Positions 34,945-49,900 of a stretch of 64,000 bases of DNA are shown piece after piece. Location of the stretch: assembly GCF_000327385.1 (NCBI RefSeq), contig NW_008708358.1:1117797-1181796 (forward strand). Direction: 5' to 3'. Positions within the stretch are counted from its first letter, which is position 1. Each line of letters opens with the position of its first letter. The translations under genes were made by a program, and so were the position numbers. This DNA is from Lottia gigantea (Eukaryota > Mollusca > Gastropoda > Lottiidae). Below the pieces are notes generated by a model. It saw only the letters and a program-made list of their open reading frames with translations, ran no database searches and was not told the DNA's origin.

Positions 34945-37900
34945 TGGACTGATCTGAAGGAAAGATGAGAGTGATTTATAAAGTTTGTGTTGATTTTCTT
35001 TCGCAATAAACAATTTGTATTGTATCTTGATATCTCTCCAAACTGATCAACCAAATTCTCTTTTTTCAGAATAGGTCTCTGTCTTCTTCTGTAACTGCTT
35101 TTACGTCCTTTGACCACATAATCCAAGAATGTTATAAAGCTGTTTTTATGACCCCCCTTGTCTAATTGGGAAATATAAATTTCTCAGTACTATATTAGCA
35201 CTTATACATTGATAAGTCGTTATTTAAAATGCTGAGCTTAAACATAACAAGGGCAACTCAGGTTGTGAACAGCTCTCAGGGAAAAAGTGAAAAGAGGACG
35301 AACATGAACAGGGGCGAACGGACCCGGATTCGTTGTGAACAAGTCAAGCAACCTGAATTTAGTAATTAACACATAACAGAAAAGTTTTCCAGATTTCTAC
35401 CACATACACGACTAGTGGCAACTTTACACTTCCACATTTCTTAAAAATATGGTTTTGTATCTTCTACAATCCCAGAGTCTTACTCTTTAAAACAATATCC
35501 ATGTTGATATTTTCACCTGGTGCTTAGGGAAATAAAAAGATTATATACATCAATACCACAGTTCTTAACCAAACTCTGAAAAATGAAATAGAAGAAACAA
35601 TTCAAGATGTTCAATGAAATCATAATGTTTGGTAAATGCTCAATGCTTATGGATTTCGAAGGCCAGAATGTATTTTGTTTCTGAATAGATTTAAAGGCAG
35701 ATGAACATGAAATATAATTTCTTTTATATTTCCCTGAACTCAAGAGCAACTTACCTTGTCTATGAACAGGAGATGGGACTGTGGTGTCATTTTTAAACAT
35801 TTTTTAGTAAAGTTACAGTGATCTAATATTTCATCAATAGGCTGCTTTGAATCTTGATCAAATTTTTCAGTGATTTTAGAAAAACAAGTAATAATGTGTT
35901 TACAGTTCATTTTTTCTTCAAGGAAATGTTTTAACTTATCATCTGATAATTCAGATAAACTCCTGCAAAAATAAAAATAACATCCTCTTTTAAATTCCCT
36001 CATTGTCAAGTCACAAGAATAATATATGTGGGCTTTGAATGCTTTTGATCAATCTGTTCTTGAAACTCTTTCCTGCACAACTGTTGCATGCACTTCAGGT
36101 CAGAATATTTTAACCAATCACTCATATTTTTAAGAATCAAAGCCTTAGTTTGAAAGGTTAACAGTTTTTAACGTTTCCTTCAAAATTTATATCTCATATC
36201 CAATTTGTGATAACTTTGCAAAAAAGTTAATTTGTCCACACTGCAGTTTTTTGTTTCTTTTTTATCTGTCGAGGACCTAAACACCCAACATCCTTTTATA
36301 AAAGCTTCTCATCTTTGTTCACTTCATCCATATATTTAATGTGAATGCTTACCTCAAAATAGTAAACTCATAGTAACGCTTAGCTTCAGCTGAGGCTAAA
36401 TATTGCTTAATGATACAATCAGTAAATATAACAGGAAATACAGATGGTGCTCTGCTTATAATGAAATTAACCACTTTTTTGCATCTACCAGTATTCTCAC
36501 AACTATCAATCTGAACACAAAATTGATTTACAAAAAAAAAAACAGAAATTAATGAACAAAATAACTGAATTCAGTTTTGTGTAATAAAAGTTTACTAAGT
36601 GTTTTACTTTAACTTTTGTTAAGTGAACTATAAAAATTGACATTTTTTAGATATCTTGAGCCTAATTTCTAACATAAAATAACCACTCAGATGTACGTAC
36701 CTCTGAAACACTATTCACTGCACTGTAGCACAGAATCATATCTAAAAGGTTTACAGCAGTCTACAAACAAAGTAATTTACTTAATTTTAGTTTAAAGGGA
36801 CAGGTAGGCCATTATTTTGACCAATCATACTTTAGACTCAGAAACTGGAATTTTTTACTGAGGTTATCAGTAATAGTGTTCATAGCTCACTGTCGAATTA
36901 AGAAGTAAGAAACTCTGTGATATACAGAAAAGACATATATAGAAATAGTGCGCAAAATTCCTAGTTATAAGTATTTTTAAAGGAATTATGTGATTTTCGT
37001 ACATTTCTAGTACTTCTGAAGACTATTAACATATATTCAAGACAAAAAGTCAACCCCCCAAAATGGCGCTACTGTCCTTTAAAATATAACCATTACCAAT
37101 ACTAATACCGATAAGTTTTCTAAAAAAAAAAAAAGAAGATACAAGCACCATGCCATTCTGCCACTGGCTGACCTTGTCGATACATTAGTCCAATCTGAGG
37201 GAATAAGGTAATAAAATTCAAGTGTAGGTTACCTGATTTGAAAGGCTCAGAGTTATCTGTTCCATCACTGCTTCAACATCAATATATTTTCTAAAAGAAA
37301 AGAAGAATAAAACTGATACTTTGTCAAAGTATTTTGTTATTTTTGAGGATGTAATTTACCTTTTTTCTTTTATTTAAATGAGTTCATAATTGCAATAAAA
37401 TATATACCTTTTGATAAGTATAGAGAATAAAGAAGCTGCAACACATAGCTCACTTTTAGAAGGCAGAGAAGAGAAACCATTTTCTTCTAAAACCACCCTG
37501 GAATTAAACCAATCACAGAAATTATTGTACCATTATCACAATCACAAGAAGAATCTAACAGAGTTTCTGGCTGGTTTTGTCCACTTGGTCCCCGTATAAT
37601 ATTTAATTAGCAATTGTCAATCTTTAAAGAGAAGTAGGGAGATTACATCATAGCACTAAGTTATATGGATGTATTAAAGACGTATGGAACGATTCATACC
37701 TTGTGTCTGTTGCGATATCAAATGATGAAATATTAACAAGCGGAAGATTTAATTTTGACCACAAATGCTGGATATGTTTCCAATGTACCTGAAATTATAA
37801 CAAACACTTAAGCACTCTTCATTAAACAGACTTTTTAAGAAATGTTTTGCAGAGAAACATATTAATTGAGATTGTCCTGCTGTTGATTTGACTCTAATTC

Positions 37901-40900
37901 GTGGTTGTGAACGACGAGGCAGCTCAACTGTCTGAAAATTTACAAGCCTCTGTGAGGTCCAAATTTCTCTACATAAAAGGCTTTGCTCCTTTTTATTAGC
38001 TTAATAAGAAGCAGAAAAGATGCAAGCCATTAAATTTGCTCATTTGAATCAGACTATAAATGTTATCAGCTGATAATCAAATTCGTTTAAGAAGGCACAA
38101 ACGGAACTTACCACAAAAGAAACAAGAAATATATTCTGTAATGATATTTGTTGTAATATTTTTCTATCTTCTAAAAACTGACTTACAGATATAAGACCCT
38201 AAATTAAAACTCATTTATTTATACATGTACAATAACTAGCTTGTTGAGAACGAGGGGCTGTTTCACCATTTTGACAAAGACGAACTCTAGATTACTTTTA
38301 GTAATACGGTAATTTGATTTGTTAATAAAGTTAGCATTAAAATGTATTTTTATGATTGAGAATGTGCTTCTCAAAGCTCTGACTGTAGCATCAAACTCTG
38401 AAGCAGGATTTTCCTACATAAAGAATAAAGAAAATATTAAATCAATACCTGTAATATGTAAACTGTGAATGGCAAGGTGAAATAACATCCTTCATTTATA
38501 TGTTCCTTCTACAATAACAAAAGTAAATCAGCACATTCAATTCATGGGTTTTTAATAAATACAAGAATATGCTCAATACTGCTTTTACCAAATGGATGCC
38601 ACCCTGAGACTGGTTTTGTCACCTCAGCATGCCTTTATTTTAAAAGAGAGAACACATAGCTTAGTTTATATCGTATATTTATTGCATATATTAGAAACCT
38701 ACCATATGATTTTTCAGAAATTCCAATGCAGCTGAAACCATATTTGGTGTCACATCGAAGGTATGGTTTACAAATAATAAGTGGCTAGGAAATTTCATTA
38801 TTGACCTGAAATGTATGTGAAATTATAACAGCACTAGGTATAGCTAATCATGATGGAATAAGAGCTTTTATTGAAAATTATCAGTCCCAGCTCGTACTTA
38901 CAAAGAACTATTAATGGCCCAATGGAAGTTTTCTGTGGTCATAACGGAGCAAAAGCCTTGAAAATTAATTTGTAGTAAAAAAATAAAATTTAACTGTGAA
39001 TCAGACAAAGTTTGAAACTTGATGGAGAATACTCAGACAGTCATACCTTATGAATATCAACGTTTGAAAACATCGCTTATCAGAAGAACTTTCACCAATA
39101 TATTTTTGCCATTGTCTAATAGCCCATGGTTCATCATCATCTTTTTGACTTGGTAGCAAAGGTAATATACTCTGTAATCAAACCAAAATATTTCTCTTTA
39201 AAAACAGTATTAATAACAATGCAAAAATAATGCTTAGTAAACTTGCTGAAAGGGTCAAACATTTTCACAGATTAGTATCACATCGGTCAAAGATTATCAA
39301 ATTATCTATGATATCCTAATTTCAAGATAGAAGATATATAGTGTGTATTATATTGAAGATAATGAGGCTGCATAACTCTAAAATAACAAACTGTCAATAA
39401 TACCTGTAATAAGTTATTCCATTCACTAACAGAATGACCATCCCCTGATCTTGAACACATATCACATATAGTACCACTGGAAAATATAAACAACAAGGAT
39501 ATCGGATGATTTCCAGTAGGCAATGGACCTTTAATATGCACAGCCTGTAGAACACAATGTGTCAGTTGATTGTCTTATTCAAAATACTAATATTGAGAAA
39601 CAATTACAGGATCTGAGAAACTCACCTGTCTTGTAATAATAAACAGCACTGGAACAGTTCTGATGCCACAGCGACAGCATCATAATCTCGAAGGAAGTGA
39701 TTGTAAATAATATCAGAATGGTATTCATACCTGAAATACAAACTCTCATATATACAAGTCATATATTATCACAGCTTTATCACAACATTATCATTTAGTG
39801 ACGGGAACCAGGTTTTCCCGGACGGCTTTGATAAAAGATGAAACACACTCAATGAATTCAGACCAGCATCTTTATTCAGGCTTTCAATAACTCTCCCAAG
39901 TGAGATAACTCTTAAATCAGCATCAATATTAAGACTACAATATTGACTGTCCATGATCAAACAATATGGGAGCTTGGCCACAAAAACACAAAATTTCAAA
40001 AACCAATTGCAAGTTAATATCAGATAATTCTGAGTTACCTACCTTTGCAATTCAGAAAGTTCATCCTTGCCGTAAACATTGGATTCAAACTCTAGCCATT
40101 CTCTTATGGTTATCTGATGAAGCAAACAAGGAAAATGGTATAATTTAACATAACTTGGATGCAGTAAATCCAGCCAACAAGTCAAGCCTCTGGCATTGGC
40201 CTTTCTCGAATAACTTGCTCCAACTTAAAATTTCTTTTTAAGTTTTGACAGAAATATAATGATATTCAAAGTACGTTTTCACCTGTATGTCCTTGACTAG
40301 GTCTTGAAACAGTGTTGAATTATATACAGTCATAGTAATATCACAGTTATCATTATAACTGGTTTTATCATAACATTTCTTATATCTCCAACATACTAAC
40401 ATATACTACAATACAATTTAAAACATTTCTTATATCTCCAACATACTAACATATACTACAATACAATTTAAAACATTTCTTATAGCTTCAACATACTAAC
40501 ATATACTACAATACAATTTAAAACATTTATATCTTCAACATACTAACTTATACTACAATACAATTTAAAACATTTCTTATATCTCCAACATACTAACATA
40601 TACTACAATACAATTTAAAACATTTCTTATATCTCCAACATACTAACATATACTACAATACAATTTAAAACATTTATATCTTCAACATACTAACATATAC
40701 TACAATACAATTTAAAACATTTATATCTTCAACATACTAACTTATACTACAATACAATTTAAAACATTTCTTATATCTCCAACATACTAACATATACTAC
40801 AATACAATTTAAAACATTTATATCTTCAACATACTAACATATACTACAATACAATTTAAAACATTTATATCTTCAACATACTAACATATACTACAATACA

Positions 40901-43900
40901 ATTTAAAACATTTATATCTTCAACATACTAACATATACTACAATACAATTTAAAACATTTTTATATCTCCAACATACTAACATATACTACAATACAATTT
41001 AAAACATTTCTTATATCTCCAACATACTAACATATACTACAATACAATTTAAAACATTTATATCTTCAACATACTAACATATACTACAATACAATTTAAA
41101 ACATTTCTTATATCTCCAACATACTAACATATACTACAATACAATTTAAAACATTTATATCTCCAACATACTAACATATACTACAATACAATTTAAAACA
41201 TTTATATCTTCAACATACTAACTTATACTACAATACAATTTAAAACATTTCTTATATCTCCAACATACTAACATATACTACAATACAATTTAAAACATTT
41301 CTTATATCTTCAACATACTAACATCTAGGCATTCCCACAGAACTGGCAGTCAGTCCTACGGGATGCTCATTTACAGGTGTTTTACTGTACTACTGTACAT
41401 TAGTATTTAACAGACTAATAACAAATAACAAATTTAATGAATAAAACTTACCGATTTGAGCAACTTCTCATTACAACCATTAACAAAACAATTATTATAA
41501 AAACCAAACTGTAAGTAACTGCTTAAAAATCTGGAAAAAATGAAAATATCAAAATATTAAATGCCTTTATCAAGAGTGAATTCTACAAAAGAGGGGAGAG
41601 TGCTCTAAAAAAGAAATAAGAAATGCTTCAAAGACTTAGGAATAATCAGAATGACATTATAGATAACAAAATAACATCTCACCTTAACAATAATGCAGGA
41701 GGAACTTTAGTTTCCATTCTTTTTAATATAACATGTAAAATATCAGATGGGGGGATAGAGCATGAACAATCCTTAACAAGAACAGTGTTAAATTGACATC
41801 CCTCAGACATCATCATACAGAATATACTAGACAGACCTTGTATATGATGCTCTTTAAGACTCGAGTCCTAAATGATAAGACATGTGGTTCATATTACTTA
41901 CACTAATACTGAATAATTTCTCCAAAAAATGGGAAGTTGAAGATCACAGTGAGAAAATTGAGTATATCATGTGTAGCCCAAGTTTCTGAGTAGAGGTATA
42001 ACAAGGCTGGACAGCCTATCTGCATTATATAATAGACAAATGTTAGAAATATTAAAACAGAACTTAAAAAACCATGTAGTTGTTACTGAGAGTTTCACAC
42101 TATGCGATCTTCAGCAGACAACTGACCTATATAATTCATCCCGCGTCCCTATATAGTTATTACAGAAATAAGGTATATTTATCTACATGCATCCCTTTGG
42201 AGTTTCTGCACACCTAATATAATCTTTTTTGATAAATTTTTGAGAAAAGGCGTCCTGATGCTTTTGATTCTTACCTTACTTGTAAGCAATACTAATATTC
42301 TGGTAATCAGAGGATTAACCAATGGCCGATGTTGGCTTAATATTGCTAATAAACCCTTTAACCAATCAGATTGCCTGTTACATTGTATGTCACTATAGAC
42401 CATTTTACATATAAAGTTAAGAATTGTATCAACAACCTGAAAACAAGAAGGAAAACCTGGCAAGTACTTAACATTTTAGTCAACAAATAAAGAATTCAGC
42501 TGCAAGAAGACATGCTATTGCTCAAGAAAATGTTTGTTGTAATAACTTACTAATTGCTAGAAAAAATAGCTCAAAATGGATCAATCGGTTATGGCATTTG
42601 ATATTCTATGCCATCATGTATGGTAATATCAGGATATGCTGGTTATGGTTCTAATCTATGTTGTTGTATGTAAGCCCTTTGTCTTATTTAATCATGATTT
42701 CTGTGAGCCAGAATATATGGGTGTGTGTTTCCAATGCAAAAGATGGCCAGTAGACAGATTTAAGAATAAGGGCTTTGTAATCCATGTTAAATTTACTTAT
42801 TCCTTTTAACAATAATAAATTAGACCCTACGTACATCTACATATACTGGCTGTAATTGAGGATAATCAGTATCAATTGTTACTATGGTAACACTATCTGT
42901 ACTGTTTTCTGATTGTTTCTGATCAATATTCAAAATAAGTTCTATTTTATCACTGATATGAGATAAAACCTCATTCACTGAAAAAAACAATAAAGGAATA
43001 AGATTTAAAGTATATGACATTTGTCTTGAATGGTTTGTAAATATAACAAAGAAAAATTCAGGCCTAAACACTCTTCCAAGGGTGATAACTTTTAATATCT
43101 TAAGACCACAAAAGACAGATCATATGACACTAATTATATTAGATGTCACCAGAAAAATCTTGCAGCATAAAGCTGTAGAACTATCAAGAAAAAATTTCCC
43201 TCTCCAAATGCATAATAAATGATGTTGATACCTTTATTGTGTGTATTATTTTCTAGTGTATCTTTAAGTTGATTTAGCCGGTATTTAAGCTGTTCAACTG
43301 GTGGTAAGGAAACATCACCCATACAGTTGTCTTCATTATCACTGATATTAAACACACCTAGGACACAAAACGGAAGTACATTCTACATCTCCTTTCCACA
43401 ACTGACACATGCAACCAAGGAGATATGGGTTTGGTGTCTCAAGAATACCTTGAAATTGACTGAGAGGAACTGGATTTTAACAACTGCTAGCAACTGCAAG
43501 AATCTGCAAAATCGCTGCAATTGTAGACTGATGAAGCACACAGATGAAAACACTGTCATTTTCTAATTTCTAGTGAAAATTAGAATCCATAACCATGCAG
43601 AGCTACCATTGTTCACAGTTCCTTAAGATATCTCGTTGTAGACCTCTTCCAATTTTAATCCACTGAGTTTGAGTCCTACAGTATTGTAACTAAGACCAAT
43701 TGTCATTTAACCATTACCTTGTAATAATTTCTGTGCTGCTTTCTGACAGTTCGATACATACTGATTATACAGTGTATTAGATATTTTATCTGCTTTATGT
43801 AACAACTTCATAAACTTCATTCTAGTATCAGGTATATCTGGTAACTATTAAATATAGCATCTAGTGAGGTTATCACAGGGGTATTTTCTGCTATGTAAGT

Positions 43901-46900
43901 GGGAGTTTCAGGGGCCAAATAAAGATCACTTTAGTCATTGATCAATCATTTAAAGTGTTTTCAAATTAATTGTATAAAGCAACAAAAAAATTTCATGTCT
44001 TAAAATCTTTTCTCCGAGTTGAGATGATAAGAAAGAAAAATAATATGTAAAACTCACTGGTCTTGGTTTAAGTAAAGCTGGTAAGAACTGACCCACAAAA
44101 TATGGCTTCCGAAAAATACTGGAATACAAGATCACATAGCCTGTAACTCTGAGCAACATGATTCAAGTTCTGTTTTAATATTTCTATATCGCTCTACAAT
44201 TGATGTATTGAGCACTATTTTATCAGTGAAAATATTTTATTATTGATTTCAGGAATATATATATGGAAATACTAAATGAAGTTTTCCATCCAACTTTTTG
44301 CATATGAAGCATATCAGTGCAAAACAAGTTGCATCCTTATCATGATTGGTGTAATCAAAATTAATCAAGGTACAAATAAGGTTTACCTGGCCTCCATAAC
44401 AGATGCAGGAATTTTTCCAGTTGATTCAAAACCACTCAATGCTTTTAGGACATGTTGTTCAGCCTGTTCTTCCTAAAGTAAATAATATATGTTATGAATA
44501 TACATATTTAGAAATCTAATCTAAACAAATCTCACTTAGCAAAAAGATATACAATTGCTTAGAAAACATAGTTAATTGCTTGACCTAACTAAAAATAAAA
44601 ACAACTAGTGCATCAAAAATATCAAATCTAAAACTTTACCTTTTGTCTAGCTGTGACAATATGTCCAGTTTCATTATACCTATCTTCACTGCCTATTGGT
44701 TGCTGTAAACAAAATATTTCTTGAAGTAAAGCAACAATATAAATGAATATTAATCTGTACAACACTAAATTTATCTGTCCATTGATTGGATTGAAACATC
44801 ATGGGATCCAGAGGAAAGCATACTATTTTTGCATCAGTTTAATCTATGGATGTAATTCTACATCGGACTGCCCTTGATTCAATGTCATATTGTCATATAG
44901 TCTAGCATATAATATTGTGGTCTTAAGATAGCAAGTCTGTATTAAGAGTTATCTCCCTTGGGGAGTGTGGCAAGCCTGAATAAAGATGGTAAACACATTT
45001 TCATCAAGTGTATTATATCTCTGAATAGAAGCCATCCTAGAAACCTACAATTAAAATAAATAATACATCAGCTGATAATAACTTAAAGTATGGAAAACAT
45101 TGTAGTTGAGAGCCTACCTTTAAATCAGCTAGTCTTGTTTTAGCAAGTAAAATATAATCTGATAACAAATCTCGACATTTAACTGGTGACCATGGCGGCT
45201 TTAATACATGTGCCTGCAACAAAAAGATTGTAACTATTTGCAAGTCTCTGAGATCTTTTAAAGCATATAATAAGCTTACATCAAAATTCATCCCCAGTTC
45301 TTTTAATTGCAAATATTCTTATATTAACATTATTTTATGAGTCTGTGCCTTGAATGTAAAAATATACACAACACTTTAGAAATAAGAACAATCACTGATA
45401 TTTCTTTTTTTACAATTCTTGCTTGTGAATATCGATAATTTATAAACATGATTTTACCCTGAAGCATATATCTAATAATATAATTCATAACAAACCTTTA
45501 AATATACTGCCAATTCATATGGCACTACATCAGTCAAGAACTTCATCAGGAAACTGAAAGCTTTCTTGGACTCTGCCACAGTTCTTCCAGAATCTCCAAA
45601 TGTTTGCTACAAAAATAATTGAAATAAATCTTTCAAGGCAATAGAATAATAATTTCTAACTTAATCTGAACATACAACTGTTCAAACTTAGATGAACATA
45701 TTTTCCCTTCCAATGTTAAGGCTGTTAAATAATTAAATTAATACAAGTCTTTTGAAGCAACTAGTCTCATATCCAAATTATGATCCATATCAAATGTTCA
45801 CTAATGTCTTTCTAGTTTTTTTCTTTTCAAAAACTGTAATATCTGTAATAAATCTAGACCATTGTTTTTTGTTTCCCTTATAACAGATAAATGCATTGTC
45901 ACTTTAAGAATAGGAGACTTTTTTCTATCGATTCAAAGCATCACGTTCAAAAGAACACGGCCTGAATATTATTTTTTGAAGTTAAGTTACCTGAAACCAA
46001 TCTTGGTATGATGGAAAAACATGTGGACCCTCTAGACAACTCTGTCTGATCAAAAAGAAAGCAACAATAGTACTTTCCATATCACCTTTTTCTAGTCCTT
46101 CACTCAACAATCTTTTCACATGGTCTAATAAAGAGCAGACGTTAAAAGAAAAATTCAAATTTAAAACATGCTGTCTCTAGCTAGGTGACATCTGTCAAAC
46201 ATTAAGTATCAACTGGAATTAGTAAGCAGTACATTATATCAAGCCTAATATTCTTTTGTAAGACATTTGACATACATGCTAAGTCTTTAAGCATTTTCAA
46301 TCCAGTATCTCTATGTAGGGTATGGTTGCTCCAAGAGGATGGGAGTCTTCTATGCATTTGTTTAACAGTTGAAAAAGAGCACACAAGTACATATGCACTA
46401 CAGCCACAAGGATTCTATGAATGGCATTAAGTGGCTTTTAGTGAAGATGAAATGTACTTCAATCAATAACAAGTAATCAATGAACTAATTAATGTGTATC
46501 AAGAACAGAATAAACTATTAGATTAATTTTCATTGTAAACATTGAGTTAATATTTAATCAAGAACTATGTCAACAAACCTTCAATTAGTGATGAAGCATC
46601 TTTAAAACAAACTAAAAATGTGGCTAAAAATGACAAAACATTTTCCCAATTGACTTCCTGTCTTTCCAGAATTCTATTTAAAATATCTAATACTTCTCTG
46701 GCTTCGAATACTAACATTAGCTACAAAATTAACAGTTAAAATATAACAAAGCTAGATTTGCTTAGCTTAAACAGATGACATTATGGGGGCTCTTGATCAG
46801 CACATTCGGGATTCATAGAATCAATAAGTTCAACAAAACCATTTGGAACAGAGTCAGAATGTTTTCTACCTGTGGCAAAAAAGGGAGGTGCAGACAGAAT

Positions 46901-49900
46901 TCAAAATGGTGGAGAAAGGAAAAGAATGATTCGATTGCCAGAGTTAGAAGAGGCAGAACCTGTGCAGAACTAACTAATCGAGCACCATCAATAAAAAAAT
47001 GCATCTTTAAAGGTTAACAATGTCTACTCTCCTGGCCACGTATTCTCAAAATCATCCTAGTGCTAAGATGTCCTAGGTTCTTATCTTCTAACATTGATTC
47101 CAGGACATCCTAGCGCTAAGATCATTTTGAGAATACCAGGCCTGATTTCCTAACCCAATTATCTAATTTATGATAAAATTTTCAGAAGATTTTACACCAA
47201 TGTTCATGTATAGTCAGTCATAAACAAATTGGTGTTTCACAGTACCTGTTTATACAGTTGAATTCGAACTGGATTGGTTTTAGCAGACTTCCATTCTCCC
47301 TGATTCTGTAGCGCTTGAGACACTGAAAATATAAACAAGACAATTAGTTTCGGGTTTAAACTTAACAAATGATAGTCAGATAGAAGTATCTTTCAATCTT
47401 TGCTATGTGAATATTTCAATCGCTCACTCTATCTTTGTACTACCTATTCCTCCACGAGGTACATCAAGATGTGGGGTTATAAGAGATCTGAGAGATCCTT
47501 ACTCAACCTTCATTGTCTTACTCCAAAAAAAAACAAAGGGATTGAAATATCTAAATAATCACAATACCTTTCATATTAGGTAAATAACTCATAGTAAATG
47601 AGAGTGTATGAATGGCGTATTTTCTATAATATGATTGTTTCAAAGCATCAGTTGGTGGGAAGGTGTGTAATATCGTCCCTTCTGTAAAATCTTTCATTTG
47701 GCATAACACTCCTAAAATGATACAATAAATCCTGTCAAATTTGCAAATCAATTTGATATGAAACAGACTCTAAGAGGAGGTAGTGAACTTAGACTTTGAT
47801 CTTAAAGCTTAAAAGCTATAAATGACCTTGTGGAAAGTGTTTATATTTAAACTGAATATCAAGCTTTCGGAGGCAAATAAGTTCATGTTGAGGTCTATCA
47901 AGTCATTTAACTTCAAGGTACAAATTAATCAGAGAGCTCTTACCTTTTGTGACTCCATCTAAAATCTTCATACACATCTGAAAGATATATTACAAAAACA
48001 GTACTGAAATTTGTCAATGGCTGGTGATTGTGCTCCATGCAAAGCTAATTTGTTTTCAGTACAGAAATACAGATTTGCAGTTGACTTAGTAGTTCTCTTA
48101 TCCCCTTGCTTTCCAGAAAAGAAGGATGTAAAACTCCATTCATTTTATTTATCCCCTCACTCTAAGAATTTTAAGATTTTAAATTCTTTTGAATTGTATA
48201 ACTATACAATGAGATAATACAATTGACTGATTGAAATAGAATACATACCCTTTTGAGAGGAACTTGATGTTCACTTTTCTTTTCAGGAAAGGCAATCTTC
48301 ACTAATATATCAGTAAAGTCTGAAAACAAGTACGAAGCCACCCATTGTAATTAAAAGATATATGTAATTAACCAACAGAGAAGCTGATAATTTTCTTGTA
48401 AAAATGATGATTTTCTGGCTGGAGAAGGAAATTTTTCATGTAGTTGTTCCAAAAGGGTGAGCATGCCCTACGTCCCTTGTATTACTCATCCAAGATGATC
48501 CAAATTTTTTTTTACATAAACCAAACAGGGATAAAGGACACTATCTGTCATATATGTGGGATGACTTAATTCTTTAACTTTCACCATCACTGTTCATCTT
48601 TTATCTATTGTTATTTTCGTTTATTTTCATTATCATTATTATCTTATGCTTGATAAAGATTCCTGTATGTGAATTGAAACATTGCAAACATTAAAGGAAA
48701 GAGTAGTATATCAATAATAGTGTGCTTATTTATTTAATATTTAACAGTTGTCGCAGATAGTTTTTTACAAATATAGAAGACAGGTTTATCAAGAGAGCAT
48801 TATATAAAGACCAACCTGTAACTATCTGTTGTCTAATATCTCTAGTACCAGAATCTCCTTCTAATAAACTGAATAATTCTTCAGATACTTCTTGAGCACT
48901 ATTCTCATCACATCTAAAAATAAGTTGTAGACACCTTAAGGTTAGCAAGCATTTCACATGATACTGATGCAAATGACCTTTTCATTCTATTATCACCTCC
49001 AAACTCCAATACACATTTACTTTGCCATGCATTTGGTATGAAAATTCACCAAATTATTTAAGGTAAAAAATCCATATAATCAGACCCAGTTTTATTCAAA
49101 GGATTGACTTGTTTTGTGTTAACCAACTGATTTTACTGTTTTTATACAGTGCTTATAACAAATTATGCACACAAACCTTTTGATATAATTTTCAATGGTA
49201 TATACATTATCTTTGTTCAACATCCACCAAACTTCAATTGGAAACTTCTGGGATAAAAAATGTGATTGATGTTTAAACCGTATGAAATGGTATTATAATT
49301 GAACACTCCATTTCAACAATTCTATTACTTTAAAAAATCTAATTTGCATATCACATAACTAATATTAATGGCAATTTATTGTTGATATCAAATCTTGTGT
49401 ATGAATCTTCTACTTTTGATATCTTGCGTATTTTGGAAGATGCCGAGTTATATGTATGGACATGTATATCTGGTATATCGTAAAGGAACAGTGTCAATAT
49501 ACTATCGTCCAATACGATATCCTGGCATGTCACATTGCATTGTATTGATTCATTGATATATCGAGGCAGCACAACAAGCAATCATTGATTTGATTATATA
49601 TTAAGGTACCTGTTTATTAAATAAAGCCAGTATCTGACTATTTTGAAAATTACCAGTCGATATAATTTCCTTTATCAACTTTATACTTTTTCAACTTCTT
49701 GCTACAATTACAATCAATATTCAAATTGGTCTTATGTCCTTTCTCACAATGTTTATCAGCATTATCATCATTTTGTTATTTTCACCTTTTTGATGTGATT
49801 AACTTCTTCAAATTTCTTTTTATTTTTTCTTAATAAAACTTTCAACAATCCTCAAACAATATGATGTCAGGTTCATTACAGTAACTATCATTGTCAGTCA

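Noticed and set aside
35755-38413. A separate gene 3' of FANCA
   Set aside because: The exons are weakly conserved, but their phases join without a break to the upstream FANCA exons, and the total length fits one FANCA protein.
40371-41324. CRISPR-like array
   Set aside because: Units are contiguous with no unique spacers, and the host is an animal; it is a minisatellite.
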